DNA of 64,000 bases from Bacillota bacterium (GTDB lineage: Bacteria > Bacillota > Clostridia > Oscillospirales > Oscillospiraceae). Positions 54,268 through 63,696 of this stretch are shown here, piece by piece. The DNA lies in NCBI GenBank assembly GCA_023386265.1, contig JAEWKA010000004.1, positions 310,001-374,000 on the forward strand. The letters are read 5' to 3'. Numbering within the stretch: the stretch's first letter is position 1; each line of letters opens with the position of its first letter. Made by a program: the position numbers and the translations under genes. The notes under the pieces are model-generated. The model was given only the letters and a program-made list of their open reading frames with translations, was not told where the DNA came from and made no database searches.

Positions 54268-55196
54268 TTATATTCCTCGCCTATGATTTCCGCAAGAGTG
54301 TCGGCAGCTTTGAAAGAATTCATGTTCATAGTACAGCCTGAGGCCATTTTGTGCCCTCCGCCGCCGAACACCGCGCAGACCTTGTTCGCGTCGACTACGC
54401 CGTTTGTGCGAAGCGATATCTTACAGTGGTTTTCGTCAATTTCTTTTATTGTAGCGCTTGTAAAAGCACCCTCCGCCCTTCCGGGCAGAGCGGCAATATC
54501 CTGACAGTCCTTTTCATTTGCGCCCGCTTTTTCGAGCATCTCTTTTGTGACGACGGAAATTACTGTTTTTTCGTCGTGATAGTAGCGGAATGAGGAAAGA
54601 ATCTGCGCCTCAAGCGCGAGTCTGGCCTTCGAACTGGTTCGAAAAAGTATCTTGTTTAGAAAGGCATTCCTTGCGCCCGCAAAGCAAAGCTCGGACGCGG
54701 CCTTAAGAGTCTCCCCTGTCGTGTTTCCGTAAACAAAGCAGCCCGTATCGGTGGACACTGCGACATAGAGAAGCTCTGAAACCTCCGCGTCAAGACCGCA
54801 GAGCTCTTTCACAAGCTCCATTACAATCTCTCCGCAGGAAGCCTTTTGAGGCCAAAGCAGTGTGTTCTTCGCATACAAGGAGTTCGACGGGTGGTGATCC
54901 ACGCACAGGTCGGCCGAACCCTTGAAGCCTTCGGGATATAGGCCCTTGTCCGCCATATCTACGCAGACAGTATATTTCGGCTCGAAGTCTTCGGGTACAA
55001 GATACGGCTCCGCTAGCCAGGGATAGCTATCCCCGAACTGCGGGTTGTTATAAAGATAGGCGGTTTTGCCTATCTTGCGCAGAGCATAGCAAAGCGCGGA
55101 GGCACTGCCCATAGTGTCGCCGTCCGGTCTGATATGTGTTACTATAAGAAAATCATCATTTTCGCGGAGAAGTCCGACTGTTTCAGCGATTGTCAT
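54264..55196 (-). CDS. nrnA: DHH-DHHA1 phosphoesterase, NrnA-like
   Basis: A 310-residue phosphoesterase with THIRPDGDTMGS and the DHH motif VDHHPSN, and a C-terminal DHHA1 domain with FGGGGHKMASG. NrnA-type enzymes cut nanoRNA and pAp; related ones cleave c-di-AMP product pApA. Overlaps rbfA by 14 bases. Confidence 0.9.
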   Translation of the reverse strand: MTIAETVGLLRENDDFLIVTHIRPDGDTMGSASALCYALRKIGKTAYLYNNPQFGDSYPWLAEPYLVPEDFEPKYTVCVDMADKGLYPEGFKGSADLCVDHHPSNSLYAKNTLLWPQKASCGEIVMELVKELCGLDAEVSELLYVAVSTDTGCFVYGNTTGETLKAASELCFAGARNAFLNKILFRTSSKARLALEAQILSSFRYYHDEKTVISVVTKEMLEKAGANEKDCQDIAALPGRAEGAFTSATIKEIDENHCKISLRTNGVVDANKVCAVFGGGGHKMASGCTMNMNSFKAADTLAEIIGEEYK

Positions 55197-55563
55197 TATC
55201 CTGCTCCTCCGGAGTACCGACCAAAAAGCCAGGTTTGCTTATGATTTCGTTGATATGCGCGCCGTGTTCAATTGAGTTGTCGAGCTCGAATATCAGCTCC
55301 GGCGTATATCTGAGGCTGAGCTTCTGCGAAAGCTCGCGTCTGAGCCAGCCGGAGGCGGATTTAAGTCCTTTTTTAAATTCTTTTTCATTCTGAAGACCGA
55401 AAACGCTGAGAAAAACCGTGCAGTAGCGCAAATCGCCGGTCGTTTCCGTCCTTGTGACGCTAATCATACCCTGATTCACACGCGGGTCTTTGATTGAGCG
55501 TAAAAGCGTGCTCAAAACGATCTGAATGTCGTCATTGGTTCTGTCCAGCCTGTAGCCTGCCAT
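55183..55563 (-). CDS. rbfA: Ribosome-binding factor A
   Basis: A 126-residue KH-fold protein for 30S maturation. DPRVNQGMISVTRTETTGD and LRRELSQKLSLRYTPELIFE are diagnostic. Follows infB after 38 bases. Confidence 0.96.
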   Translation of the reverse strand: MAGYRLDRTNDDIQIVLSTLLRSIKDPRVNQGMISVTRTETTGDLRYCTVFLSVFGLQNEKEFKKGLKSASGWLRRELSQKLSLRYTPELIFELDNSIEHGAHINEIISKPGFLVGTPEEQDNDNR

Positions 55564-55601
55564 AGTTTCACCTCATTTTGCGGAAGATATCTAAAAGTTA
55601 A

Positions 55602-57935
55602 TTAAACAATACGTTCCATGATGAAGGATTCGACGATGTCGCCTTCCTTGACGTCATTGAACTTCTCTATACTTATGCCGCATTCGTAGTTTGTGGCGAC
55701 TTCTTTAACATCATCCTTGAATCGACGCAATCCGGAAAGAGTTCCTTCGTGGACGACGGTACCGCCCCTTATGACGCGGACGCTGCTGTTTCTGACAATC
55801 TTGCCGTCCGTAACATAGCTTCCGCAGACGATGCCAATCTTCGAAATCTTGATGACCTGACGAACTTCTGCGTGTCCCGTAATGACTTCCTTGAACTTGG
55901 GAGCAAGCATGCCCTTCATCGCGGCTTCGATTTCGTTAATGCAGTCGTAAATAACGCGGTATGACCTTATTTCCACATTTGCTCTTACGGCATAATCTCG
56001 CGCGGCATTGTCAGGACGCACGTTGAATGCGACGATAAGCGCTCCGCTGGAAGCTGCCAGATAAACGTCCGATTCACTTATTGCGCCGACTCCGGAATGG
56101 ATGACGCGCACGCGTACCTCTTCGTTCGTAAGCTTTTCCAACGAGGATTTAACAGCCTCTGCGCTGCCCTGAACGTCGGCTTTGACGATTATATTGAAAT
56201 CCTTGATTTCGCCCTGTTGAATTTGTGCGAACAGATCTTCAAGCGACACCTTTTTGGGCGCACCAACATTTGCGTCCTTTGTGTTCTGCTTTCTCTGCTC
56301 TGCAAGCTCGCGAGCCATACGCTCGTCATCTACAGCGTTGAAAATGTCTCCGGCCTGTGGAACTTCCGAAAGTCCAGCGATCTCGACGGGCACTGAGGGT
56401 CCGGCTTCTGTGATACGCTCGCCCTTATCGCTCGTCATTACGCGGGCATGTCCGACAGATGTTCCCGCAATGATTATATCGCCAAGCTTCAATGTACCGT
56501 TCTGCACAAGAACGGTCATAATCGGGCCGCGGCCCTTATCAAGTCTTGCCTCAATAACTGTACCCTTTGCGGCTCTATTCGGGTTAGCCTTCAGCTCTCG
56601 CATTTCAGCTTGTAGGGCAACCATTTCGAGCAGGGTATCAACACCCATTCCGGTCTTTGCCGAAATCGGCACGATAATCGTATCTCCGCCCCATTCCTCG
56701 CTGACAAGCTCATATTGGGTGAGCTCTTGCTTGATTCTGTCTGGATTTGCTGTCGGCTTATCCATCTTGTTTATCGCAACAATAATCGGGATACCAGCGG
56801 CCTTCGCGTGATTTATAGACTCAACAGTCTGAGGCATAATGCCGTCGTCCGCCGCAACTACTAAAATCGCAATATCCGTAACCATTGCGCCGCGCGCGCG
56901 CATGGATGTAAAGGCTTCGTGTCCCGGGGTGTCAAGGAAGGTTATGGGACTGCCGTTTATTTCGATGCGATATGCGCCGATATGCTGTGTAATGCCGCCG
57001 GCTTCGCCGCTTGCGACGTTCGCTTCGCGAATGCGGTCAAGCAGAGACGTTTTGCCGTGGTCGACGTGACCCATGACAACGACGACCGGAGCGCGGGAAA
57101 CTAGATCCTCAGCCTTGTCGACTCTGTCGTCAATAAGTCTGTCTTCAACTGTAACAACGACCTCTTTTTCGACCTTGCAGCCCATTTCCATTGCAACAAG
57201 AGCCGCTGTGTCATAGTCGATTGTATCAGATAGAGATGCCATTGTTCCAAGCTTAATGAGCTGTCGGACAACTTCCGATCCCGTCTTTTTCATGCGGCTT
57301 GCGAGCTCACCGACGTTAATCTCGTTGGGAATCGCGACTTTGACGGGAGCTTTTTTGGCAATCTCGAACTGAAGTCTCTGGAGTTTGTCCTTTTCCTCCT
57401 GCTTGCGTTTGGGGCTAATGGTAGTCTGACGGTTTTTATTTTTATTAACAAACTTTTCCTTGCCCTGCATATTCTCTGCCTTCTCAGGAACAAGGTTTGA
57501 AAGCCTGTCATCATATTTTTCGATGTTGACTGTACCTCCGCGCGTATCGATAATGCGCTTTTCGGGGGCAACTTTAGGAGTATACGGTCTATTGTCAACG
57601 GGTTTCACATTGGTATTGGGCCTAAATTGTACCTGTTCCGTCTTTGGAGCTACAGACGGGTTAACATTTGCCGGAGTTGAAGCAACAGGCGCTATAACGG
57701 CAACAGGCTCTTCCTTCTTGGGCTTTTCGGGAACGACGAATACCTCAGCAAGATCCTCGACCTGATTATGCTGAGTAAGATATTCAAAAATAAGATCCAG
57801 CTCGTTCTCCTCAAGAACCTGCATATGGTTCTTGGGGACGGTGGCATACTCCGTCAATATCTGAGCTATATCCTTGGAGTTCATTTTGAAATCCTTGGCC
57901 ACCTCGTGAACTCTGTACTTAATTAGTGTACTCAT
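55602..57935 (-). CDS. infB: Translation initiation factor IF-2
   Basis: A 777-residue GTPase that loads fMet-tRNA. An N-terminal IF2_N domain and a Pro/Lys/Ala-rich variable linker (about 75-180) precede the G domain with GHVDHGKTS, DTPGHEAF and NKMDK, then the beta-barrel and C2 domains. Overlaps ylxQ by four bases. Confidence 0.98.
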   Translation of the reverse strand: MSTLIKYRVHEVAKDFKMNSKDIAQILTEYATVPKNHMQVLEENELDLIFEYLTQHNQVEDLAEVFVVPEKPKKEEPVAVIAPVASTPANVNPSVAPKTEQVQFRPNTNVKPVDNRPYTPKVAPEKRIIDTRGGTVNIEKYDDRLSNLVPEKAENMQGKEKFVNKNKNRQTTISPKRKQEEKDKLQRLQFEIAKKAPVKVAIPNEINVGELASRMKKTGSEVVRQLIKLGTMASLSDTIDYDTAALVAMEMGCKVEKEVVVTVEDRLIDDRVDKAEDLVSRAPVVVVMGHVDHGKTSLLDRIREANVASGEAGGITQHIGAYRIEINGSPITFLDTPGHEAFTSMRARGAMVTDIAILVVAADDGIMPQTVESINHAKAAGIPIIVAINKMDKPTANPDRIKQELTQYELVSEEWGGDTIIVPISAKTGMGVDTLLEMVALQAEMRELKANPNRAAKGTVIEARLDKGRGPIMTVLVQNGTLKLGDIIIAGTSVGHARVMTSDKGERITEAGPSVPVEIAGLSEVPQAGDIFNAVDDERMARELAEQRKQNTKDANVGAPKKVSLEDLFAQIQQGEIKDFNIIVKADVQGSAEAVKSSLEKLTNEEVRVRVIHSGVGAISESDVYLAASSGALIVAFNVRPDNAARDYAVRANVEIRSYRVIYDCINEIEAAMKGMLAPKFKEVITGHAEVRQVIKISKIGIVCGSYVTDGKIVRNSSVRVIRGGTVVHEGTLSGLRRFKDDVKEVATNYECGISIEKFNDVKEGDIVESFIMERIV

Positions 57936-58387
57936 ATGTTTTTCCTCCTCTTACCCGTCGCAGTGCCTGCGGCCGCCTTGCCTATTTTCTGGTTCTTTTC
58001 GTGAGCCAACGCCTCTCGCTTTCTCATCTGCGCTTTTACACTTTTCTGAGTCAGCAGCTCCGCTGTAGCCTTGTAATCCGGTTCATCCTCTGCAAGCGCC
58101 CCTATGAAAGCGGCAGCAAGTCCGAAATCCGTAATTACCGCCATGGAACAGCCGGTATCGCCCGTAATCTGTGAAAGGTCCGACTTTGAAAACGGCAGTG
58201 TTACCAGCGGTGTCTGTGTCTCGTGAATGTAATTTTCCGCCCTGCGCCTTGCGTTATCGGAAGCATCGGACGCAAGCAGAAGCACTCTGCCCTTGCCCGC
58301 GCGTATCGCCGCGCCAGAGTTCGTTTCGCCGACCTCAATAGATCCGGCTTTTTTCGCAAGCCCAATATAATTCAGCGCTCTATTCAT
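57932..58387 (-). CDS. ylxQ: YlxQ-like L7Ae family RNA-binding protein
   Basis: A 151-residue protein with an L7Ae-type domain (LGLAKKAG-like YIGLAKKAGSIEVGE, KGRVLLLASDASDN) followed by a long basic tail (about 110-151) of Lys, Arg and Ala. Sits between rnpM and infB in the standard order. RNA target unknown; the basic tail is longer than in Bacillus YlxQ, from memory. Confidence 0.88.
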   Translation of the reverse strand: MNRALNYIGLAKKAGSIEVGETNSGAAIRAGKGRVLLLASDASDNARRRAENYIHETQTPLVTLPFSKSDLSQITGDTGCSMAVITDFGLAAAFIGALAEDEPDYKATAELLTQKSVKAQMRKREALAHEKNQKIGKAAAGTATGKRRKNI

Positions 58388-58658
58388 CTCCCGCCTCCAT
58401 CTGTTCCTTTAGCTGAGAGTAAATCTCCTCTGGAATTGATACTTCGAGAGACCTTTCAAGTGCCTTGCTCTTAATTGCTTTTTTCAGACATTCCTGACTT
58501 TTGCATACATAAGCGCCTCTGCCCTGAGCTTTACCCTTGAAGTCAAGGGCTATCTCGTTTTCCGGCGACCTTACGACGCGGATGAGCTCACGCTTGGGTT
58601 TCATTTCGCGGCAGCCGGTACACTGTCGCATAGGTATTTTCTTAGGCACTTCGGCCAC
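58380..58658 (-). CDS. rnpM: RnpM/YlxR (DUF448) RNA-binding protein
   Basis: A 92-residue protein with RQCTGCREMKPK and GRGAYVCKSQEC. YlxR was recently described as RnpM, a modulator of RNase P in Bacillus. Overlaps ylxQ by eight bases. Confidence 0.94.
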   Translation of the reverse strand: MAEVPKKIPMRQCTGCREMKPKRELIRVVRSPENEIALDFKGKAQGRGAYVCKSQECLKKAIKSKALERSLEVSIPEEIYSQLKEQMEAGDE

Positions 58659-58679
58659 CCCTTTCAGATTTTATATTAA

Positions 58680-59738
58680 TTAGTAGCTCCCCTCGGATTC
58701 GGGCTTAATATCAATTTTATAGCCGGTCAGCTTAGCCGCAAGACGGACATTCTGCCCTTCTTTACCGATTGCAAGCGAAAGCTGTGAGTCGGGTACTGTT
58801 ACCCTGCAGCTCTTGCCCTCATCCAGCATAATGACAGAAACGGTATCCGCTGGAGAAAGCGCTTCGGAAATAAATTCCTCGGGTTGCTCACTGTATTTGA
58901 TGATATCAATCTTTTCCCCGCCAAGCTCAGAAACAATGCCGGCAACGCGTCCGCCCTTGGGGCCAACGCAGGCGCCGATTGGGTCGACATCAGGGTCATT
59001 TGACCATACAGCGATCTTCGTGCGACTTCCCGCTTCTCTCGCGATGCTCTTGATCTCGACAATACCGTCAAATATCTCGGGTACTTCAATCTCGAACAGA
59101 CGCTTGACAAGTCCCGGATGCGTACGAGATATTAGAACCTGCGGGCCTCTTGTCGATTTTCTGACCTCGACAACATAGACCTTGACCATCTGGCCTTCGA
59201 CGAGTCTTTCACCCTTGATCTGCTCATTGGGCGAGAGCATCGCTTCGGTATATTCGGAGTTCGAGTTTATTTTAATTGAAATGCTGCCTGTGCGCGGCTC
59301 GACTCTAGATACCGTACCTGTCAGTATCTCCTGCTCTTTGGATGTAAATTCATCGAAAATAATACCGCGCTCAGCTTCTCTGATTCCTTGAATGATAACC
59401 TGTTTAGCGGCCTGAGCGGCGATACGCCCGAATTTCTTTGTTTCAATCGGAACCTCAACAAAGCCGCCGACCTTAGCGCGCTTTGAATAGCTCTGCGCCG
59501 CCTCAAGAAGCATCTGTGTCGCAGGGTTTTCAACCTCATCGACGACCTCAATTCGGAGGTACATATCAATGCGCTTCTTCTCGTCGTCCATATTAATGAC
59601 AACGTTATCAGCACAGGCTGGATTATCCTTTTTGTACGCAGCCAAAAGAGCCTGCGTAATCTTTTCGAACATATAGCTCTTGGGTATTCCCTTCTCTTTT
59701 TCTATATCATCGAGTGCCGCAAAAAAATCAGCGTTCAT
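58680..59738 (-). CDS. nusA: Transcription factor NusA
   Basis: A 352-residue factor with an N-terminal RNA polymerase domain, S1 domain (TGTVSRVEPRTGSISIKI) and two KH domains (GPKGGRVAGIV and AIGKEGQNVRLAAKL). It affects pausing, termination and antitermination. It ends shortly after the second KH, as in most Gram-positive forms. Confidence 0.97.
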   Translation of the reverse strand: MNADFFAALDDIEKEKGIPKSYMFEKITQALLAAYKKDNPACADNVVINMDDEKKRIDMYLRIEVVDEVENPATQMLLEAAQSYSKRAKVGGFVEVPIETKKFGRIAAQAAKQVIIQGIREAERGIIFDEFTSKEQEILTGTVSRVEPRTGSISIKINSNSEYTEAMLSPNEQIKGERLVEGQMVKVYVVEVRKSTRGPQVLISRTHPGLVKRLFEIEVPEIFDGIVEIKSIAREAGSRTKIAVWSNDPDVDPIGACVGPKGGRVAGIVSELGGEKIDIIKYSEQPEEFISEALSPADTVSVIMLDEGKSCRVTVPDSQLSLAIGKEGQNVRLAAKLTGYKIDIKPESEGSY

Positions 59739-59756
59739 ATATTGTTCCTTTCGAAA

Positions 59757-60209
59757 TCAAAGCAGACTTATGTGCACGCCTGCAATCTGTTCTTTTGTAA
59801 AATTTATCGTGTTGTCGCCGCATGAGAGCGTGAGCGTTCCTTTTTCATATGCTGAAAGAATGCCCTTATAAAGCTTTGTACCGTCGAGCGGCTTATACAG
59901 CTTTACCTCAACAGTTTCACCTAAAAACTTCTGAAAATGCGCGGGCAGCTTAAGCTGTCTTGTCAGCCCCGCAGATGAAACCTCAAAAATATAGTTGGTC
60001 GGAATAGGGTCTTTTTCATCCAGAATTGGGTCAAGCGCGCGGCTAACGTTCTCGCAGTCGTTAATCGAAATTCCTTCATCCTTATCGATGTAAATGCGCA
60101 GATACCATTGTCCGCCCTCTGAAGCATACTCAACGTCCCAAAGCTCACAACCAAAGCCCTCAACAATCGGACGGGCAAGCTCTGTAACTATGTCGATAAT
60201 CTTACTCAT
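59757..60209 (-). CDS. rimP: Ribosome maturation factor RimP
   Basis: A 150-residue protein for 30S maturation, with LRIYIDKDEGISINDCE and EVSSAGLTRQLK (usual consensus EVSSPGLxRxL). First gene of the nusA-infB operon. The RBS is weak. Confidence 0.95.
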   Translation of the reverse strand: MSKIIDIVTELARPIVEGFGCELWDVEYASEGGQWYLRIYIDKDEGISINDCENVSRALDPILDEKDPIPTNYIFEVSSAGLTRQLKLPAHFQKFLGETVEVKLYKPLDGTKLYKGILSAYEKGTLTLSCGDNTINFTKEQIAGVHISLL

Positions 60210-60252
60210 ACAGCATCAATTTCCATATTCTTACAAATTTTTTCTAATCAAC

Positions 60253-60275
60253 AAAAAGAGTGGGAGAACCCACTC
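60253..60275 (-). terminator. Hairpin with T-run in the rimP leader (attenuator-like)
   Basis: GAGTGGG (60269-60275), loop TTCT, CCCACTC (60258-60264), then five T on the minus strand. It lies between the rimP promoter and start codon, so it would stop transcripts early unless opened. Confidence 0.65.
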
Positions 60276-60305
60276 AACACTCACGTTTCCTTCACTAACA
60301 GGTTT

Positions 60306-60334
60306 ATAATACCATGAAAAATAAGCATTTGCAA
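60306..60334 (-). promoter_or_regulatory. Promoter of the rimP-nusA-infB operon
   Basis: On the minus strand, TTGCAA (60329-60334), 17-base spacer, TATTAT (60306-60311). It lies upstream of the attenuator-like hairpin. Confidence 0.6.
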
Positions 60335-60390
60335 GACTTATTTTAAATGTGACGGGTATTTCTGTGCATAAATATACGCTATTCATATAT

Positions 60391-60419
60391 TTGACATGAG
60401 CGATTAATTTTGGTAGAGT
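60391..60419 (+). promoter_or_regulatory. Promoter of coaX
   Basis: Perfect TTGACA (60391-60396), 17-base spacer, TAGAGT (60414-60419), about 40 bases before the ATG. Confidence 0.5.
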
Positions 60420-60458
60420 AATAACGATATATTGATTTTTATATTATGAGGCGTTTAT

Positions 60459-61229
60459 ATGATTCTTACTGTCGATATAAACAATACCAGCGCGGTTTTC
60501 GCCGTTATGGACGAGGGCAAAGCGCTTTTCATGCTGCGGCTGTCGTCCGACAGGAGCAAGACAGCCGATGAATACGCCGTACTTATCGAATTGGCTTTTC
60601 ATCAGCGCGGCTTCGATATCAAAAGCGTCGAGGGTGCGATTATTTCCTCCGTGGTCCCTCCGCTTACGGCTATCATCAAGGACGCTGTCGCACTCGTGAC
60701 CGGACGCATCCCTTCGATTATTGGTCCCGGCATCAAAACAGGGCTTAATATCAGGCTTGAAGATCCGACCGAGCTGGGCGGTGACTTTGTCGCGTCCGCA
60801 GTGGCCGCAATCGCGGATTATCCCTTGCCCTGTGTCATTGTAGTTATGGGCACGGCGATTGCAATGGGAATAATCGACAAAAGCGGAAACTACGTTGGCG
60901 GCATTATAAGCCCTGGGCCTATGGTTTCGCAGGAGGCTCTTGCGCGCGGCGCCGCTATGCTCTCGAACGTGAGCATAACTCCCACGCCGCAGGTAATCTG
61001 CAAAACCACAAACACCTGCATCCAGAGCGGCATCGTCCATGGCTCTGCGGCAATGATTGACGGGCTGCTTGAAAGAGTCGAATCCGAACTGGGAGAGCCT
61101 GTGTCGGTTGTCGTTTGTGGCGACTGGGCAGACACTATCTCGCCTTATTGCAAAAGACAAGGCATGATTACCGACAAGGAAATTCTGATGCGCGGGCTCT
61201 GGATGATATACAAAAAGAACAAGCGCTGA
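60459..61229 (+). CDS. coaX: Type III pantothenate kinase CoaX
   Basis: A 256-residue ASKHA-fold kinase, first step of coenzyme A synthesis. The phosphate loop reads VDINNTSAVFAV; also GPGIKTGLNI and the catalytic-type MGTAIAMGIID (family usually DxGTA, here VMGTA). IISPGPMVSQEALARGA is conserved. The usual Asp of the second motif seems replaced by Met. Confidence 0.88.
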   Translation: MILTVDINNTSAVFAVMDEGKALFMLRLSSDRSKTADEYAVLIELAFHQRGFDIKSVEGAIISSVVPPLTAIIKDAVALVTGRIPSIIGPGIKTGLNIRLEDPTELGGDFVASAVAAIADYPLPCVIVVMGTAIAMGIIDKSGNYVGGIISPGPMVSQEALARGAAMLSNVSITPTPQVICKTTNTCIQSGIVHGSAAMIDGLLERVESELGEPVSVVVCGDWADTISPYCKRQGMITDKEILMRGLWMIYKKNKR

Positions 61230-61247
61230 AAAAGCAATAATAGTTTA

Positions 61248-61277
61248 TAGCGGGACCGCGCTGTTGCGGTCCCGCTA
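61248..61277. terminator. Bidirectional terminator between coaX and gltA-like gene
   Basis: A perfect 12-bp GC-rich stem (61248-61259 with 61266-61277), loop of six bases, between convergent genes. Confidence 0.88.
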
Positions 61278-61280
61278 TTA

Positions 61281-62675
61281 TTATTTGCTTCTAATGTACT
61301 GATCTATACTTTGTGCGGCGGTTTTTCCGGCGCCCATCGCAAGAATGACGGTCGCGGCGCCTGTAACTGCGTCGCCTCCGGCGAAAACACCGGCTCTTGA
61401 GGTTGCGGCGGTTTCGTCAGCGATAATACAGCCCTTTTTATTTGTTTCAAGTCCTTCCGTCGTGGACTTGATAAGCGGGTTCGGGCTAGTTCCGATTGCT
61501 ATAATAACCGCGTCAACATCCAGAACGAAGTTTGAGCCTTTAACCTCGACAGGTCTGCGGCGACCGCTTTCGTCGGGCTCGCCAAGCTCCATTTGCAGGC
61601 ATTCCAGACCTTTAACACAGCCGTTATCATCGCCTAGTACGCCAATTGGGTTATTAAGGAGCTTAAAGATGACGCCCTCCTCCATCGCGTGATGGACTTC
61701 TTCTTTTCTGGCCGGAAGCTCATCCATACTGCGGCGGTAGACGATATAAACCTCTTCCGCCCCCATGCGCTTCGCACAGCGCGCAGAGTCCATTGCGACG
61801 TTTCCGCCGCCAACTACAGCAACGCGCGTGACCTTCTTAATCGGCGTGTCGTATTCGGGCAGATAGGCCTTCATAAGGTTAATTCTCGTCAGATATTCGT
61901 TTGCGGAATATACGCCGAGCAGGCTTTCACCCGGAATATGTAAGAACTGCGGTAACCCCGCGCCTGAACCAATGAATACGGCCTCGAAGCCTTCTTCAAA
62001 AAGCTCATCTATGCTCATAGCTCTGCCGACAACGGCATTGGTGACCATCTTAACACCTTGATTTATAAGATTATCAATTTCGCTCTTTACGATAGCTTTC
62101 GGCAGACGAAATTCAGGGATGCCGTAAACAAGCACTCCGCCAGCCTTATGGAAGGCTTCGAATATCGTCACCTCATAGCCCAAACGCGCAAGATCTCCCG
62201 CACAGGTAAGTCCTGCGGGACCAGAGCCGATAACAGCAACTCTATGACCGTTGGTTTCGATTTTTTCAGTCTTTTGTGCTTCGCCTAAAGCATTTGATCT
62301 ATGATAATCAGCCACAAAGCGCTCAAGACGTCCAATCGCAACCGGTTCGCCCTTTATCCCGCGGACGCACTTGCCCTCGCACTGGCTTTCCTGCGGACAA
62401 ACTCTGCCACATACGGCGGGCAGAGAATTTGTCGATGTAATTATCTCATAAGCCTCTTCGAATTCGCCCTCGGCGCATTTCGTAATGAATTCCGGAATGC
62501 GCACATTGACAGGACAGCCGGATACACAGGGCTTGTTCTTGCAGTTCAGGCAACGGTTTGCCTCGCTTTTAGCCAAATCGGCGGTGTAGCCCAGAGAAAC
62601 TTCAAGAAAATTTTTATTGCGTACCTGTGGCTCCTGTTCGGGCATTGCGTTCTTGTTCGGCGACATATCAGCCAT
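61281..62675 (-). CDS. nfnB: NfnB / glutamate-synthase small-subunit-like flavoprotein
   Basis: A 464-residue protein. An N-terminal cysteine region (ANRCLNCKNKPCVSGCPVN, CGRVCPQESQCEGKC) binds Fe-S clusters; FAD site VIGSGPAGLTCAGDLA and NAD(P) site VAVVGGGNVAMDSARC follow. Paired with NfnA it forms the electron-bifurcating NADH-dependent ferredoxin:NADP oxidoreductase. I start at ATG 62675 with AGGAGG eight bases upstream. It is homologous to GltD, but no large glutamate synthase subunit is near. Confidence 0.92.
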   Translation of the reverse strand: MADMSPNKNAMPEQEPQVRNKNFLEVSLGYTADLAKSEANRCLNCKNKPCVSGCPVNVRIPEFITKCAEGEFEEAYEIITSTNSLPAVCGRVCPQESQCEGKCVRGIKGEPVAIGRLERFVADYHRSNALGEAQKTEKIETNGHRVAVIGSGPAGLTCAGDLARLGYEVTIFEAFHKAGGVLVYGIPEFRLPKAIVKSEIDNLINQGVKMVTNAVVGRAMSIDELFEEGFEAVFIGSGAGLPQFLHIPGESLLGVYSANEYLTRINLMKAYLPEYDTPIKKVTRVAVVGGGNVAMDSARCAKRMGAEEVYIVYRRSMDELPARKEEVHHAMEEGVIFKLLNNPIGVLGDDNGCVKGLECLQMELGEPDESGRRRPVEVKGSNFVLDVDAVIIAIGTSPNPLIKSTTEGLETNKKGCIIADETAATSRAGVFAGGDAVTGAATVILAMGAGKTAAQSIDQYIRSK

Positions 62676-63519
62676 GGCGCACACCTCCTGTCATACGGCA
62701 GACGTGTTCCTTCTGCTCAGATTCTTCATCCTTATAGAATGCGCCGCGGCGCAGAAGCTCGTCCCAATCGACAAGATGTCCGTCGAACTCCGGTCCGTCG
62801 ACGCAGGCAAATTTTGTTTCGCCGCCGACAGATACGCGGCAGCCGCCGCACATTCCGGTTCCGTCTATCATAATCGGATTGAGCGAGACCATAGTTTTTA
62901 TTCCATAGGGTTTAGTCGCAAGACTCACGAATTTCATCATGACTCCGGGTCCGATTGCCACGACTTCGTCGTATTCCCTACCGGACTCGATAAGTGCTTT
63001 CAGCTTGTCGGTAACAAAGCCTTTTTCGGCATAGGAACCGTCATCCGTCGTGATATAGAGATTTGTACTGTTTGCCCTCATCTCCGGTTCGAGCATAACA
63101 ATATCTTTTGAGCGGAAACCCGCTATCATATCGACCTCGATACCTTTTGCGTACATCGCCTTTGCAACAGGATAGGCAATCGCGCAGCCGACGCCACCGC
63201 CAACAACAGCGACGCGCTTTAAGCCGTCCATTTCAGTCGGCCTTCCGAGCGGGCCGACAAAATCAATGATGGAATCGCCCTCGCTAAGCTCAGCGAGCAT
63301 CATTGTTGACCTACCGACAGGCTGGAACATAATCGTAACCGTGCCTTTTTCCCGGTCATAATCCGCTATTGTAAGCGGCACGCGCTCACCAAATTCGTCA
63401 ATACGAAAAATAATAAACTGTCCCGCCAGACATTTCCTCGCCACAAGCGGAGCATCGACAACCATTTCGATTGTTGTACCCGCCGTATTGAGGATTCTCT
63501 TTTTAACGATTTTAAACAT
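62668..63519 (-). CDS. nfnA: NfnA, FAD/NAD-binding ferredoxin-NADP oxidoreductase subunit
   Basis: A 283-residue protein of the dihydroorotate-dehydrogenase electron-transfer (PyrK-like) family. VVGGGVGCAIAYPVAK is the nucleotide site, and the [2Fe-2S] ligands lie in GTGMCGGCRVS and KFACVDG. Overlaps nfnB by eight bases. An extended -10 (TGGTATAAT, 63561-63569) lies upstream. Confidence 0.92.
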   Translation of the reverse strand: MFKIVKKRILNTAGTTIEMVVDAPLVARKCLAGQFIIFRIDEFGERVPLTIADYDREKGTVTIMFQPVGRSTMMLAELSEGDSIIDFVGPLGRPTEMDGLKRVAVVGGGVGCAIAYPVAKAMYAKGIEVDMIAGFRSKDIVMLEPEMRANSTNLYITTDDGSYAEKGFVTDKLKALIESGREYDEVVAIGPGVMMKFVSLATKPYGIKTMVSLNPIMIDGTGMCGGCRVSVGGETKFACVDGPEFDGHLVDWDELLRRGAFYKDEESEQKEHVCRMTGGVRHG

Positions 63520-63560
63520 TACAGCCTCCTTTTGCAGCGCCGTATTTTTTGAAGCATCTT

Positions 63561-63569
63561 ATTATACCA
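63561..63569 (-). promoter_or_regulatory. Extended -10 promoter of nfnA-nfnB
   Basis: On the minus strand TGGTATAAT (63561-63569), a TG-extended consensus -10 without a good -35, about 40 bases before the start. Confidence 0.45.
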
Positions 63570-63653
63570 CATAGGACTGTTTTGAGAAAAGGTTTTTTTC
63601 TAAATTTCTTTTTGATTCGCTGTATTTTGCTAAAATATTTTTTGGTAACAAAT

Positions 63654-63684
63654 GGCGGCGTATCCGTTTTCCGAATGCGCCGCC
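63654..63684 (-). terminator. Terminator after the DUF436 gene
   Basis: A GC-rich stem (63654-63663 with 63675-63684; nine pairs plus one G-T), followed by ATTTGTT on the minus strand, 12 bases after the DUF436 stop. Confidence 0.55.
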
Positions 63685-63696
63685 CTGTTTAATATT

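Noticed and set aside
60444..61160. Long open frame on the minus strand opposite coaX
   Set aside because: Composition is unlike a protein domain (many His/Arg/Asn), and coaX on the plus strand has clear family motifs.
61281..62675. Calling this gene glutamate synthase small subunit (gltD)
   Set aside because: No large subunit lies near and it overlaps a PyrK-like gene, which points to NfnB.
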